A DNA stretch of 51,321 bases. Origin: Ruminococcus sp. GTDB lineage: Bacteria > Bacillota > Clostridia > Oscillospirales > Acutalibacteraceae. The translations under genes were made by a program, and so were the position numbers. The DNA lies in assembly GCA_017411835.1 (NCBI GenBank), contig JAFQPG010000011.1, positions 1 to 51,321 of the forward strand, given 5' to 3'. Below, piece after piece: positions 42,651 through 51,024 of the stretch. Within the stretch, counting starts at the first letter, position 1. Each line of letters begins with the position of its first letter. Under the pieces are notes generated by a model that did not search any database, had not been told where the DNA came from, and was given only the letters and a program-made list of their open reading frames with translations.

Positions 42651-43187
42651 TTATTCAAATGCATCGACGAACTCGTCGCCCTGTATAACCATCTCGTCCT
42701 CAACATCTGTGTCTGAAATAGTTTCGCTGTCCTTTTTATCCTCCACCTTATCAGGAGTGATAACAACAATGACCTTGTCGCCCTTTTGCTCAACGATGAC
42801 TTTGTTCTCCGTTTCATCGCCGGAGAAATTCGGGTCAGCGTAGGTCTTAAGGTTTGCAACAAACATATTCTGGTCAACCGAGTCAGACATCTCAAAAATA
42901 TAGCTGATAAAAGGAATCGAATGGTCAGCAGACGAAATCATCACGCCGTTTTCAAAGCCGTTAATCGGCATATTAGAAAAGCCTTCAAGCAAGCCTTCAT
43001 CAACAGGCGCAGTAAGTAAAGAAAGGTCAGAATTTTCAACTACTGCATCGGCAATATCCTCCACAGATTCATCGGCGTTATCACGAAACTCCATCACTAC
43101 AGGACCGCCAATCTCGCCGTACTTGCCACAAGATGCAAGCGTAAACGCTAAAACCATGCAAAGAAGCAGAGCAATTATTTTTTTCAT
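42651..43187 (-). CDS. Uncharacterised lipoprotein, paralogue of 47340-47861 (178 aa)
   Basis: A lipoprotein signal ends in LASC; the mature protein is acidic. Recognisable segments are EFRDNADESVEDIADAVVEN, PVDEGLLEGFSNMPINGFEN and KVIVEQKGDKVIVVITPD, ending GDEFVDAFE. All of these have counterparts in the protein at 47340-47861, so the two are paralogues. I do not recognise the family. It would be anchored on the outer face of the membrane. The ATG at 43187 follows AAAGGAG; an upstream in-frame start is less likely. The gene comes about 30 nt after the DUF74 gene. Confidence 0.85.
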   Translation of the reverse strand: MKKIIALLLCMVLAFTLASCGKYGEIGGPVVMEFRDNADESVEDIADAVVENSDLSLLTAPVDEGLLEGFSNMPINGFENGVMISSADHSIPFISYIFEMSDSVDQNMFVANLKTYADPNFSGDETENKVIVEQKGDKVIVVITPDKVEDKKDSETISDTDVEDEMVIQGDEFVDAFE

Positions 43188-43217
43188 ATTAAACTCCTTT
43201 AACAAACGTTTATTTCT

Positions 43218-43529
43218 TTAAACGAATTTTACCGCAGTACCATAAGCGATAACCTCCGCAGCACCCTGCATAACTGCAGCAGATGCGTAGCGAATGTTCA
43301 CAACCGCGTCAGCGCCTAAAGCTTCAGCCTCTTGCACCATACGCTTTGTTGCAAGTGCACGCGCCTCGTTCATCATCTCGTTGTAAGCTTTCAGCTCGCC
43401 ACCGACTAAGGTTTTAAAGCTCTGGGCAATGTCCTTGCCTAAATGCTTGCTCTGAATTGTGCTACCGCGAACAAGACCGAGCATCTCGAAATTTTTTCCT
43501 GTGATATAATCAGTATTTACTAAGATCAT
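43218..43529 (-). CDS. YbjQ/UPF0145 (DUF74) family protein (103 aa)
   Basis: The protein reads MILVNTDYITGKNFEMLGLV, then GLVRGSTIQSKHLGKDI, EARALATKRMVQEAEALGAD and AVVNIRYASAAVMQGAAEVI. This is the DUF74 heavy-metal-binding-like domain, which forms pentamers; its function is unknown. Two ATGs compete: 43538 is only 2 nt from AAGGAG, while 43529 is 11 nt away and matches the usual family start MILV. I prefer 43529. It overlaps the small membrane protein gene upstream. Confidence 0.9.
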   Translation of the reverse strand: MILVNTDYITGKNFEMLGLVRGSTIQSKHLGKDIAQSFKTLVGGELKAYNEMMNEARALATKRMVQEAEALGADAVVNIRYASAAVMQGAAEVIAYGTAVKFV

Positions 43530-43725
43530 CTTCTTCATTACTCCTTATTTCTTTAATTCTTTCGATTAAAACATAAATCATAACCGCAGTAAACGCAAGC
43601 GGTATGACGCCAAGTATAATCTTAAGCGCAAGGTTATCTAATAAAAACAGAATAAAACCAAAATAAAATACTACATACAGCACCACAAAAGCGGTGACTA
43701 TAATCGGCGCAATCAGTTTTTTCAT
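43510..43725 (-). CDS. Small two-helix membrane protein (71 aa)
   Basis: Two hydrophobic helices (about 5-28 and 33-53) and a charged C-terminus (ERIKEIRSNEEDDLSKY). Its end overlaps the start of the DUF74 gene, and a good ribosome binding site (GGGGGGAGAG) precedes its ATG, so it is likely real and the first gene of this small operon. Small membrane proteins beside DUF74 genes are common, but the function is unknown. Confidence 0.75.
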   Translation of the reverse strand: MKKLIAPIIVTAFVVLYVVFYFGFILFLLDNLALKIILGVIPLAFTAVMIYVLIERIKEIRSNEEDDLSKY

Positions 43726-43753
43726 TTTCTCTCCCCCCGCACTTAGTAAATAT

Positions 43754-43782
43754 ATGTTACCATAGTTTTATCTTGATAGCAA
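43754..43782 (-). promoter_or_regulatory. Promoter of DUF74 operon
   Basis: Minus strand -35 TTGCTA and -10 TAACAT with a 17-nt spacer. Confidence 0.5.
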
Positions 43783-43790
43783 GAATAACA

Positions 43791-45491
43791 TCATTGTACT
43801 AAGCTACACGAAACAATCTTTGAATCAGAGCACGTAAGCTCAACCGTATCCCCCTCGTTTAGCAAGAGCATTTCTTCGTGAGTGGAAGCTTGAGCTTTGT
43901 AAATATTATCGTCTGTATCAATCAGGTAAATAAATGTATTGCCATTTATGTCAATATATTTTATTGAGCTGATAGTTATAGTAACCGTTTGGGTTTGAGT
44001 TGATGGCAGGTCGCTATCGGATATGCCGATAAGCGATTTATATTTAGCGATACACTCAGCCTGAGTAGAAGCAGTAGTAACAATATTGTACTGTTCTACG
44101 TTGACAGTAGCATAAAGCTTTACAAGTCCGCCCGAATCTTTTAGTACCATAATATATGTAGGACAACCATCAATATTGATAAGTGACGGGAAAGATGCCT
44201 GATAGCCCTTTTCCTGTACTTCACCCTCTGCAGCAGCCATAGCAGACTTTTCGTCAGCGCCGGCGATTGCGTAATAACGGCTCTCGCCTGTACGCTCATT
44301 AGCGAGGACAAAGCCGATGTTAGAGCTGTCACCATTTACAGAGGTCACGCCTGTATAAATCCATATATCGCCGTCTTTAGAAATGTAACCGTAATCTGAT
44401 ACAGGGGTTGCATCGTCGCTTTCGTCGCTTGAAGAGTATGTTGTTATCTGTTTACAGCCTTTTTTTGCAAACAAGCTGTTAAAAAAGCCGTTTTGGTACA
44501 TACCATACCAATCGTACTGCTCACATATAAGGTCACCGTTAAATACTACATCAACCCAGCGTGGAATGTCCTTTAGTTCGTACTTTTGCGTTTCACCCGT
44601 CACAGGGTCAAGTATGACACATCCGCTGACAGTAGTACCGCTAAATAACGAAATAGATTTTTTCTCGATTGATGCAACATAGTACGGGTTGCCCTTTTCG
44701 TCAATCTCAAAGTGAAGATTATTCAGCATCAAAGTAGGGTATTTCATCCACATATATCTGCGTGCATCTTCAAGCAAAAATGCAGACGGAACATATTTCA
44801 TACCATCGCATTTTTCAAACGAGGCTGACATAGATACGGGGTCAACGGTTACATAACCTTTAACGCCGTTATGCTTATTGTTAAGCCATTTGAAAAAGTC
44901 AGCGTATTCGAGCGCAGATACTTTAATCGGTTTTCCGTTGAAATCTATCTGTGTATAATCGTACGACACATTAAACTGGCTGACAACGTCAGACAACGAG
45001 CCGATTTCCCTGTCGCCGAGCATTCTCGCAGACGCGGTGTCCATCAGCGCTATCGAGTCTGTGCCAACAGTTTCTGATAAATCGGTAGAAAAATCGGAAT
45101 CGGTGACCGTAAGTATTTTTGAGTAAGCTTTCGAATTAAGCAAGGTGCTACCGCTGAAAACGATAACCACAATGATAACAAGCAGGATTGCAGGCAGGAA
45201 GTAATTTTTGAAAGTAAAGCCTTTGTTTATCTGCTTTTTATTTTCTTTCTTTTTCTTATTACTTTTAAAGTCCTTTAGTATATATGCGCCTGTATCCTTT
45301 AAGTCGTCGTAACCTTGAATTTTGCGTGACACAAAAACAAAAACGAAAAGACCAAGTGCAACAAGCAACCAAAGCACAATGTTATGCACATTAATCGCTA
45401 TACTAAAAATAAATAGTGCAAGCGCTACAAATATCAAAGCAACAACAGCGCCCCAGATATACGAACCTATCCTGAATTTTTTCATACTCAT
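43791..45491 (-). CDS. Uncharacterised membrane-anchored protein (566 aa)
   Basis: Three membrane helices lie near residues 4-25, 30-47 and 97-116, with a lysine-rich loop between the second and third. About 450 residues follow outside the membrane, beta-rich, with repeated segments of the type FEIDEKGNPYYVASIEKK and GCVILDPVTGETQKYEL, which read like PepSY-type or propeller-like modules. I do not recognise a named family. The ATG at 45491 follows AAGGAG by 3 nt and a promoter lies just upstream. It is monocistronic. A surface sensor or regulator of a protease is one possibility, not supported by motifs. Confidence 0.85.
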   Translation of the reverse strand: MSMKKFRIGSYIWGAVVALIFVALALFIFSIAINVHNIVLWLLVALGLFVFVFVSRKIQGYDDLKDTGAYILKDFKSNKKKKENKKQINKGFTFKNYFLPAILLVIIVVIVFSGSTLLNSKAYSKILTVTDSDFSTDLSETVGTDSIALMDTASARMLGDREIGSLSDVVSQFNVSYDYTQIDFNGKPIKVSALEYADFFKWLNNKHNGVKGYVTVDPVSMSASFEKCDGMKYVPSAFLLEDARRYMWMKYPTLMLNNLHFEIDEKGNPYYVASIEKKSISLFSGTTVSGCVILDPVTGETQKYELKDIPRWVDVVFNGDLICEQYDWYGMYQNGFFNSLFAKKGCKQITTYSSSDESDDATPVSDYGYISKDGDIWIYTGVTSVNGDSSNIGFVLANERTGESRYYAIAGADEKSAMAAAEGEVQEKGYQASFPSLINIDGCPTYIMVLKDSGGLVKLYATVNVEQYNIVTTASTQAECIAKYKSLIGISDSDLPSTQTQTVTITISSIKYIDINGNTFIYLIDTDDNIYKAQASTHEEMLLLNEGDTVELTCSDSKIVSCSLVQ

Positions 45492-45511
45492 TATCTCCTT
45501 ATTTTTTAATG

Positions 45512-45540
45512 ATAATATCATATAAACTCTCGTTTTTCAA
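45512..45540 (-). promoter_or_regulatory. Promoter of membrane-anchored protein gene
   Basis: Minus strand -35 TTGAAA and -10 TATTAT with a 17-nt spacer. Confidence 0.6.
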
Positions 45541-45556
45541 CAATCGTTACGCAGAT

Positions 45557-46363
45557 TTACTTGCGCTTTTTATATACATACAGCACAAACTCGACATCGG
45601 TTTTCAAGCGGTCTAACTTTTCAAGCTTTTGCTTACCGTCAGACGGTGTGTGGTAGTAGTAAGGTGTCATCTGAAACAATGCGCTTATTTCTTCTTTAGA
45701 ATTAAGAACGATAGTATCTTTAACTTTTATTTTCTCTACGAGAATTAAATCGCCTGCATCGGGTGGGTTTTCATCGTTTTTGTACGGGGTGTCGTACAAC
45801 ACCTCTTTTAGCGAGTACAGGTGGTTTTCGCCTGCTACGGCGGTGACGATATACGCGTCGTTTTTCAGCACGCGTGAAAATTCGCTTGCGTGAAACGGTG
45901 CAAAAAGGTGGAACGCAAAGTCAACCGCATTATTCTTTAAAGGAATATTAGCGATATTTGCGACGAAAAAGGTAGCGTCGCTTTTTCTTTTTGACGCAAG
46001 TCGCACCATATTTTTTGACAAATCAAAGCCGTAGAATCTGCGGTTTAAAGCTTTAGTCAAAAAGTGCAGGTAGTATCCCTCGCCACAGCAGATATCAAGC
46101 ACGTTGTCGCCGTCTTTACTGTACTTATTCGCACAAGATAAAACCGCATTTGCAAGTACATTAAAATAGCCTTTGTTTAAAAAATCTCGTCGAGCAACAG
46201 CCATCTCTTTGTTATCGCCCGTGCTGTCCCCCGATTTGTTTTTCGAGTTTAAATTCACGTAGCCTTCTTTTGCGATATCAAAACAGTGGTTGTTTGCGCA
46301 TTTATATATTCTGTTTTCTCTTTTTAATTCCTGCTTGCATACAGGACAGCTTAAAATTCCCAT
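45557..46363 (-). CDS. rlmA: 23S rRNA (guanine) methyltransferase, RlmA family (268 aa)
   Basis: The N-terminal zinc site is CPVCKQELKRENRIYKCANN with the following HCFDIAKEGYVNL, a fingerprint of RlmA. The methyltransferase domain has VLDICCGEGYYL (SAM site), YGFDLSKNMVRLA and HLFAPFHASEFSRVLK. RlmA enzymes methylate N1 of G745 or G748 in helix 35 of 23S rRNA; the Gram-positive type (RlmA-II) can affect tylosin-class macrolide susceptibility. Which base is modified cannot be told from the sequence. Confidence 0.92.
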   Translation of the reverse strand: MGILSCPVCKQELKRENRIYKCANNHCFDIAKEGYVNLNSKNKSGDSTGDNKEMAVARRDFLNKGYFNVLANAVLSCANKYSKDGDNVLDICCGEGYYLHFLTKALNRRFYGFDLSKNMVRLASKRKSDATFFVANIANIPLKNNAVDFAFHLFAPFHASEFSRVLKNDAYIVTAVAGENHLYSLKEVLYDTPYKNDENPPDAGDLILVEKIKVKDTIVLNSKEEISALFQMTPYYYHTPSDGKQKLEKLDRLKTDVEFVLYVYKKRK

Positions 46364-46383
46364 AGCATTTCCTTTTACTTATC

Positions 46384-47280
46384 TCATTTCATAGAAAGCG
46401 AGTTATTTATCAGCGCGGTTGAGTACATAAAGAGCACGTCCGAGTTGCTGTAGTCAACGTATTCAGGCACGACATCGCTTAGTATATACCGCAAGTCAAC
46501 AAGCACAACCTCGCTGTAATCAAATGTCAGCAACGGTGCGATATTGCTTGCAAAAGAGTCCCTGAAAATTATGAGGCGTTTATCGCTTTGAGCGTTATCG
46601 TTTTTAATCGTAACGATGCTCTGATTACCCGATAGGAAAAACTCGTAGAGCTTGTTTGTTTTTAGCATTTCAAAGTCGTAAATCGGTATATTTTCCTTTG
46701 TGTAGAGCTTATCTATCTGCTTGTTTGTAAGGTAAAAAAGCTCTTCAGCATCTACTTTTTTGGCATACTTTTGAGCGTAGTCGCCCAAGAAATTTTCGCT
46801 TGCCAAGCTCTTTTTAAAGTCAGAATAAAAGCTGTTACCCATCGACTCGTTTATCCTTTTTGCAACATCTGTTATACACTCTTGTCTTAAATGCATATCG
46901 GTGTAAAAATAGTCGTCTGCACAAAGCAAATCGTACACATCAATCGGCTTAAACCTCGAAAGCGAATTGCACATATAATCGTAGGTTTTGTCGTAGCTTT
47001 CTTTGCTGTCGCTTAAATAAATATACTTATCAGGAATGAGTACAAAGTAGCAGTCCAAATCACTCAACTGCTCGTCATATATGCGATTAAAAAGCGAAAC
47101 GGCATAATCGCATTGCTGTTCATTTACGCTTGCATTTTGCTCAGTCAGGTGATTTTGCACCATAACGATATCGTCGTTTTTTTCAGGCGACACAGCTTTC
47201 ACATTGTCGCTAAAGCACAAAAAAACGCACGACAGAAAAAGACATAAAAGCATCGAAAAAATCAAAGCAAAACGTTTCAT
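46384..47280 (-). CDS. DHHW-like secreted protein, degenerate motif (298 aa)
   Basis: A signal peptide or anchor (about 1-26) is followed by a SGNH/AlgX-like domain. CYFVLIPDKYIYL, FYTDMHLRQECITDVAKRI and LIIFRDSFASNIAPLL line up with DHHW-family proteins, which are linked to polysaccharide acetylation or export. The characteristic DHHW tetrad is DMHL here and the GDSF-like block is RDSF, so catalysis may be altered or lost. The ATG at 47280 follows AAGGAGG. It lies downstream of a lipoprotein gene, separated by a terminator. Confidence 0.8.
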   Translation of the reverse strand: MKRFALIFSMLLCLFLSCVFLCFSDNVKAVSPEKNDDIVMVQNHLTEQNASVNEQQCDYAVSLFNRIYDEQLSDLDCYFVLIPDKYIYLSDSKESYDKTYDYMCNSLSRFKPIDVYDLLCADDYFYTDMHLRQECITDVAKRINESMGNSFYSDFKKSLASENFLGDYAQKYAKKVDAEELFYLTNKQIDKLYTKENIPIYDFEMLKTNKLYEFFLSGNQSIVTIKNDNAQSDKRLIIFRDSFASNIAPLLTFDYSEVVLVDLRYILSDVVPEYVDYSNSDVLFMYSTALINNSLSMK

Positions 47281-47307
47281 ACTCAACCTCCTTTTTAAGT
47301 ATAGAAA

Positions 47308-47336
47308 AATCAGCACGATAAAAACCGTGCTGAAAT
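47308..47336 (-). terminator. Intrinsic terminator of second lipoprotein gene
   Basis: TTCAGCACGG pairs with CGTGCTGA on the minus strand, followed by TTTTTC. The stem is the same as that after the paralogous gene at 42651. Confidence 0.82.
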
Positions 47337-47339
47337 ATA

Positions 47340-47861
47340 TTATTCAAATGTGTCTACAAACTCGTCGCCGTAAACAGGCACTTCGTCTTCAACATCAGAT
47401 TCTGCATCTTCAAAGCTCTCAGGTGACATAATGACTACGACCTTATCGCCTTTGCTCTCAACCACGAGCTCGTCAGCCTCTGTGCAGATGTTCCATCTAA
47501 GGTCAGCGTTGTCATTAAGTGTCTTAACAAAAGCGTCTGCATCTGTGCCGCTTGAGAGTGTAAATACATAGCCGATGAACGGAATCGTACCGATAGCAGG
47601 GCCGAACATAACGCCCTCGGAAAAGCCGGTAATTTCTTCATTTCCAAAGCCGTTTAAAAGTCCTTCTTCAACCGGCATAGTCATACCCATAAAAGGGATA
47701 GACTCGTCGTTAATCATCAAATCAGCAATCTCCTGCGCAGATTTATCGGCGTTTTTTTCAAACACGTCCAAAAGCCCGCTCGCCACAGTAGAGCTACCGC
47801 CACAAGACGCAAGCGCCATGACAAGAACCACGCAGATTAATAAAGTAATTAATCTTTTCAT
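47340..47861 (-). CDS. Uncharacterised lipoprotein, paralogue of 42651-43187 (173 aa)
   Basis: A lipobox LASC precedes an acidic mature protein: DVFEKNADKSAQEIADLMIN, VEEGLLNGFGNEEITGFSEG, ELVVESKGDKVVVIMSPE and the end GDEFVDTFE. Each segment has a match in the lipoprotein at 42651-43187, and the downstream terminators also match, so the copies arose by duplication of gene plus terminator. The function is unknown. Confidence 0.85.
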   Translation of the reverse strand: MKRLITLLICVVLVMALASCGGSSTVASGLLDVFEKNADKSAQEIADLMINDESIPFMGMTMPVEEGLLNGFGNEEITGFSEGVMFGPAIGTIPFIGYVFTLSSGTDADAFVKTLNDNADLRWNICTEADELVVESKGDKVVVIMSPESFEDAESDVEDEVPVYGDEFVDTFE

Positions 47862-47933
47862 ATCATTACCTCCTTCATACCATTTTATTATACTTGTTTA
47901 TACGCTCAATTACAATAGCATAATAAACCAAAT

Positions 47934-48011
47934 AAAAAATAAAAGCCCCGCAGAAATGCGGAGCTGTGGCGCGCTTGAAGGAATTCGAATCCCCGACCTT
48001 TCGCTTAGGAG
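47934..48011 (-). repeat. 78-bp direct repeat 1: tRNA-Arg(CCU) 3' half plus terminator (att-like)
   Basis: On the minus strand this reads as the 3' half of a tRNA: anticodon loop CTCCTAA, 3' anticodon stem GCGAA, T-arm GGGGA-TTCGAAT-TCCTT, acceptor strand CAAGCGC, discriminator G and an encoded CCA (tRNA part 47967-48011). A terminator follows (CTCCGCA/TGCGGGG then CTTTT, 47941-47965). The 5' half of the tRNA is absent. The same 78 bases occur at 50861-50938 without a mismatch. The terminator may also end the cassette transcript coming from 48204. Confidence 0.9.
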
Positions 48012-48097
48012 ATACCGAGGGAAATAGCTTTCTTATCACTTATAATGCCTAATAATTCCCTGCTGTCAGGGGATTTTTAAGGTTAAGGTGTTATCTT

Positions 48098-48152
48098 GTG
48101 TTACGTCGTTACTGCTGATTTGATGCTGTTTTAACTTATTTGATTAGCAAGG
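48098..48152. other. Conserved arm motifs beside att-like repeat 1
   Basis: GTGTTACG (48098-48105), TTACTGCTGAT (48109-48119) and ATTAGCAAGG (48143-48152) recur beside repeat 2. The distance from the end of the tRNA fragment to GTGTTACG is 87 nt in both copies. These look like arm-type recombinase sites; 48012-48203 holds nothing else I can identify. Confidence 0.6.
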
Positions 48153-48203
48153 ACGATTGAGTTGGGGTAGAGGTGATATGTTTAATACATACCTTTAAGT
48201 GAC

Positions 48204-49907
48204 TTATAATCTTATCAAGTCATTTGTATCACTTTCCATTTGTGCTACATTGAGTTTTCCAGATGGTGCAACAGGGAGTGCCGTATCATAAAGTTTAATA
48301 AGTGTCGGCACGTGATTAGCAGGAAGCTTGCTTTCGCAATGTTCTTTTATAGCATTTAATGTTGCATTCTTATCTGCGTCATCAATGAGCACAATATGGG
48401 CAACATGAGTCTTTTTATTATCATTTTTAGACATAACTACCTTGCATTGTCTGACCTGTTCAACAGCCAAGATAGCACGCTCAATATCAAAGAGATAGAT
48501 TGTTTCGTTAGCCTCGTTTTTATAGGACGAACTGATGCGACCATCTACATACACATTACCATCCTCAGCGACATAACCCATATCTCCCGTGCAAGCCCAA
48601 ACATTTCTGTTCTTATCGGTGAAGAAAAAGTCATTGGTTGCTTGTTTGTTTTTATAATATCCTAACATTTTGCACGGAGAACAAACACGAATCTCGCCAC
48701 GTTCCCCATAACGCAACTCCTCGTTTGTTTCTGCATTAAATGCAGAAACTACAACATGCGGCGTGGGGATGCCCGCCGAGCCGATAGTATTGTATCGCAC
48801 ACTGGCAGCAGTCACAATGCTACCCAGTTCACACATTCCATATCCTTTTTGCAAAGGGATGTTATTACCGTTGTCAGCCAACCATTTGTTGAACCTTTTT
48901 TCTGCCTGCGGTGTTACATATTCACCGCCGATTGCCAAACACTTAAAGTGCTTATATGACGGATGATTATATTGTTGATAATATAAATAATCAACAAGAC
49001 CCGTAGCAGTAATCATATAGTTAGGTTTAAATTTAGCAATATGTTTACTAAATAAGGACAAGTCGTACAAAGGTTCCAAAATAGCAACTAAACCATAGTA
49101 AAGCGATGTTAGCAGTGTTGCTACCAAGCCGGTGGAAAACCATAACGGAATCTGCACAAAGTATCTGTCTTGGCGTTTCATTTCCACAAACACGCTTTTG
49201 GCATCTACAAGTAATGTTAAAACACCATCATTTGTCAACTGGATGCCTTTTGATTGACCGGTTGTACCCGACGAATAAACCATCAAGGCGGGCTTGTTGG
49301 GTTCATTAGAAGGAACTTTAACTCCTACGCAGTTGTTGTTTTTAATAAAATTATCCCAAGTAATTGTACCTTCTATAGTCTTAACTTTTTTAATAGTCTT
49401 GACTACTGCACCTAACGAGTTGACCGCAGAACAAGAAATGATTGTTTCAATTTTTGTTTTTGGCAGAATATTTTTAATTCTCCCATAAAGTTCATTCGCA
49501 ACAAACAGTAGTTTAGCTTCAGTTTCGTTAATACGGTTTAACAATTGTTGCTCGTCAAACAAAGGGTTAAGCAATACAGCGTTTGCACCAATTTTGTTAA
49601 GCGCTAAGATCGCATATACCGTTTCAGGCAAAGCAGGCATACAAATTGCAACATTATCGCCGTTTACAACGCCATAAGAAGCCAGAGCTATTGCAGTACG
49701 ATCAATTTGAGAAAACAGTTTTTTGTATGTAATTTTCTTGCCAAAAAACAATAATGCAGTTTGATTCGTAAAATGCAAATTGTTCTCATAAATCTTTTGA
49801 TAGATACTGCACTTTGGGGTTTCCGCATTGATTTCTTCCTCGGTGTAATATTTCAACCAAGGCTTATCGATTGACGGATAACCCGTTAGTTTCTTTTCTG
49901 TAGGCAT
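48204..49907 (-). CDS. AMP-dependent acyl-CoA synthetase/ligase family protein (567 aa)
   Basis: A full adenylate-forming enzyme: the phosphate loop YSSGTTGQSKGIQLT (about 211-225), YGMCELGSIV, WACTGDMGYVAEDGNVYVDGR and the C-terminal lysine in VAPSGKLNVAQ. It activates a carboxylate with ATP and probably loads CoA or a carrier protein. Its start overlaps the preceding membrane-protein gene by 22 nt and follows GGAGGA, so the two form one operon. The pair is enclosed by the tRNA-Arg repeats. The sequence after the phosphate loop is closest in style to class I adenylate-forming enzymes of gut Clostridia; the acyl substrate is not known. Confidence 0.9.
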   Translation of the reverse strand: MPTEKKLTGYPSIDKPWLKYYTEEEINAETPKCSIYQKIYENNLHFTNQTALLFFGKKITYKKLFSQIDRTAIALASYGVVNGDNVAICMPALPETVYAILALNKIGANAVLLNPLFDEQQLLNRINETEAKLLFVANELYGRIKNILPKTKIETIISCSAVNSLGAVVKTIKKVKTIEGTITWDNFIKNNNCVGVKVPSNEPNKPALMVYSSGTTGQSKGIQLTNDGVLTLLVDAKSVFVEMKRQDRYFVQIPLWFSTGLVATLLTSLYYGLVAILEPLYDLSLFSKHIAKFKPNYMITATGLVDYLYYQQYNHPSYKHFKCLAIGGEYVTPQAEKRFNKWLADNGNNIPLQKGYGMCELGSIVTAASVRYNTIGSAGIPTPHVVVSAFNAETNEELRYGERGEIRVCSPCKMLGYYKNKQATNDFFFTDKNRNVWACTGDMGYVAEDGNVYVDGRISSSYKNEANETIYLFDIERAILAVEQVRQCKVVMSKNDNKKTHVAHIVLIDDADKNATLNAIKEHCESKLPANHVPTLIKLYDTALPVAPSGKLNVAQMESDTNDLIRL

Positions 49908-50575
49908 TGTTTTTTGTCCTCCAATTTTTTAATAAGATTATTGCTGTCTTTATCATACATAGGTGGTTTCACATTTTCCTTAATTTCCATATGATTGACC
50001 CATTTCTGGTAAATCTGTATACATCCTTTATAAAAGTCGGGATATTCCAGAAGTTCTATTTCTTGAACTACAGGATTGTTCATAGCAATAAAATAACGAT
50101 ATGACATTAGGTCGTCGATCATGTCGATGTGCAAAACTTTGTTTTTTACTAATGCAGCGACCCCCTCCAAATGCACAAGGTAATTTACAAGGTGTTGCCG
50201 ATTGCGGTTTTCAAGATCATACTTTTCACGGAACGCCTTAAGGTATTCCTCAGTAACCTCACCTTTACGATATTTGTTGTAGAACTTCTCAAGTTCCCAC
50301 TCAATTTCTGACATTTTATCGTTGCAAACAAATTGCTCATTTAGATCGGTGATAAACTGTGCCTCGTTAAGTAACTTGTTTTCGTTGTACTCTAACCAAA
50401 AAGCAACAGCGGTAATAATGGCAATAGTTGTTGCGAAAACTTCCGTGAGCCATTCCCAATCACAAAAGTTTTGACCGCATAAATAGATAATAGCAAGTAG
50501 TACCATTATGAATATGTACCAAAACTTACGAACACCGTTTCGTTCTCTTCTTTGAACATTTCTCTTTTTAGACAT
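49886..50575 (-). CDS. Two-helix membrane protein, cargo of tRNA-bounded segment (229 aa)
   Basis: A basic N-terminus (MSKKRNVQRRERNGVRKF) is followed by two membrane helices (about 18-35 and 43-60) and a long charged, mostly helical cytoplasmic part with many E, K, Y and N. This is the layout of DUF4760-like proteins, but I cannot confirm the family. The ATG at 50575 is preferred over one 12 nt upstream because GGGGG lies just before it. A terminator-like hairpin ends about 10 nt upstream of the ribosome binding site. It is co-transcribed with the AMP-ligase and probably works with it. Confidence 0.75.
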   Translation of the reverse strand: MSKKRNVQRRERNGVRKFWYIFIMVLLAIIYLCGQNFCDWEWLTEVFATTIAIITAVAFWLEYNENKLLNEAQFITDLNEQFVCNDKMSEIEWELEKFYNKYRKGEVTEEYLKAFREKYDLENRNRQHLVNYLVHLEGVAALVKNKVLHIDMIDDLMSYRYFIAMNNPVVQEIELLEYPDFYKGCIQIYQKWVNHMEIKENVKPPMYDKDSNNLIKKLEDKKQCLQKRN

Positions 50576-50588
50576 ATTTGCCCCCATA

Positions 50589-50626
50589 AAATAAAAAGTG
50601 CGGCTACCGAAGTAACCGCACAAAAA
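50589..50626 (-). terminator. Terminator-like hairpin in leader of membrane-protein gene
   Basis: On the minus strand GTGCGGTTAC and GTAGCCGCAC pair over a TTCG loop and run into TTTTTATTTTATGGGGG, so the terminator stops just before the ribosome binding site of the gene at 50575. Upstream (50627-50860) I see no convincing gene. It is either an attenuator or the terminator of something now lost. Confidence 0.7.
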
Positions 50627-50860
50627 ACGCAAACTCCGATAGTCGCCAAACTAACTCAATGTGAAATGGGGCGTAAACGCACACATACCTACATATCGTT
50701 GGAATCTGCATTTTTATCAAATTCAGAACGATACATAGGATGCACAAAAAGAGCATAATTATTCCACAAAAGAAAAATACACCCAATTTCACACGTATTC
50801 AGTTAGTTTGGCAATATCAGTTTAACACACTTTTTGTAGTAATACAATAAAATAAGGCTA

Positions 50861-50938
50861 AAAAAATAAAAGCCCCGCAGAAATGCGGAGCTGTGGCGCG
50901 CTTGAAGGAATTCGAATCCCCGACCTTTCGCTTAGGAG
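50861..50938 (-). repeat. 78-bp direct repeat 2: tRNA-Arg(CCU) 3' half plus terminator (att-like)
   Basis: Identical to 47934-48011, at a distance of 2927 bp. The tRNA part is 50894-50938. Again the bases beyond the anticodon do not form the 5' half of a tRNA, so this is a fragment and not a gene. The intact tRNA-Arg would be expected to the right of the window. Confidence 0.9.
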
Positions 50939-51024
50939 TGACCTCGAAACTCGGTTGTAGAGTCACTTCCTGTACCCGATAATCCCGTATTTTCAAGGCT
51001 TTTTCGCACTTTGAGTGTTAAGCT

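Noticed and set aside
47967-48011. A functional tRNA-Arg gene
   Set aside because: Only the 3' half is present in either copy. Bases beyond the anticodon do not pair to form the D-arm or the 5' acceptor strand.
50604-50792. A 62-residue hydrophobic open frame on the minus strand upstream of the membrane-protein gene
   Set aside because: It starts with GTG without a clear ribosome binding site and runs into the terminator hairpin. Its hydrophobicity follows from AT-rich sequence.
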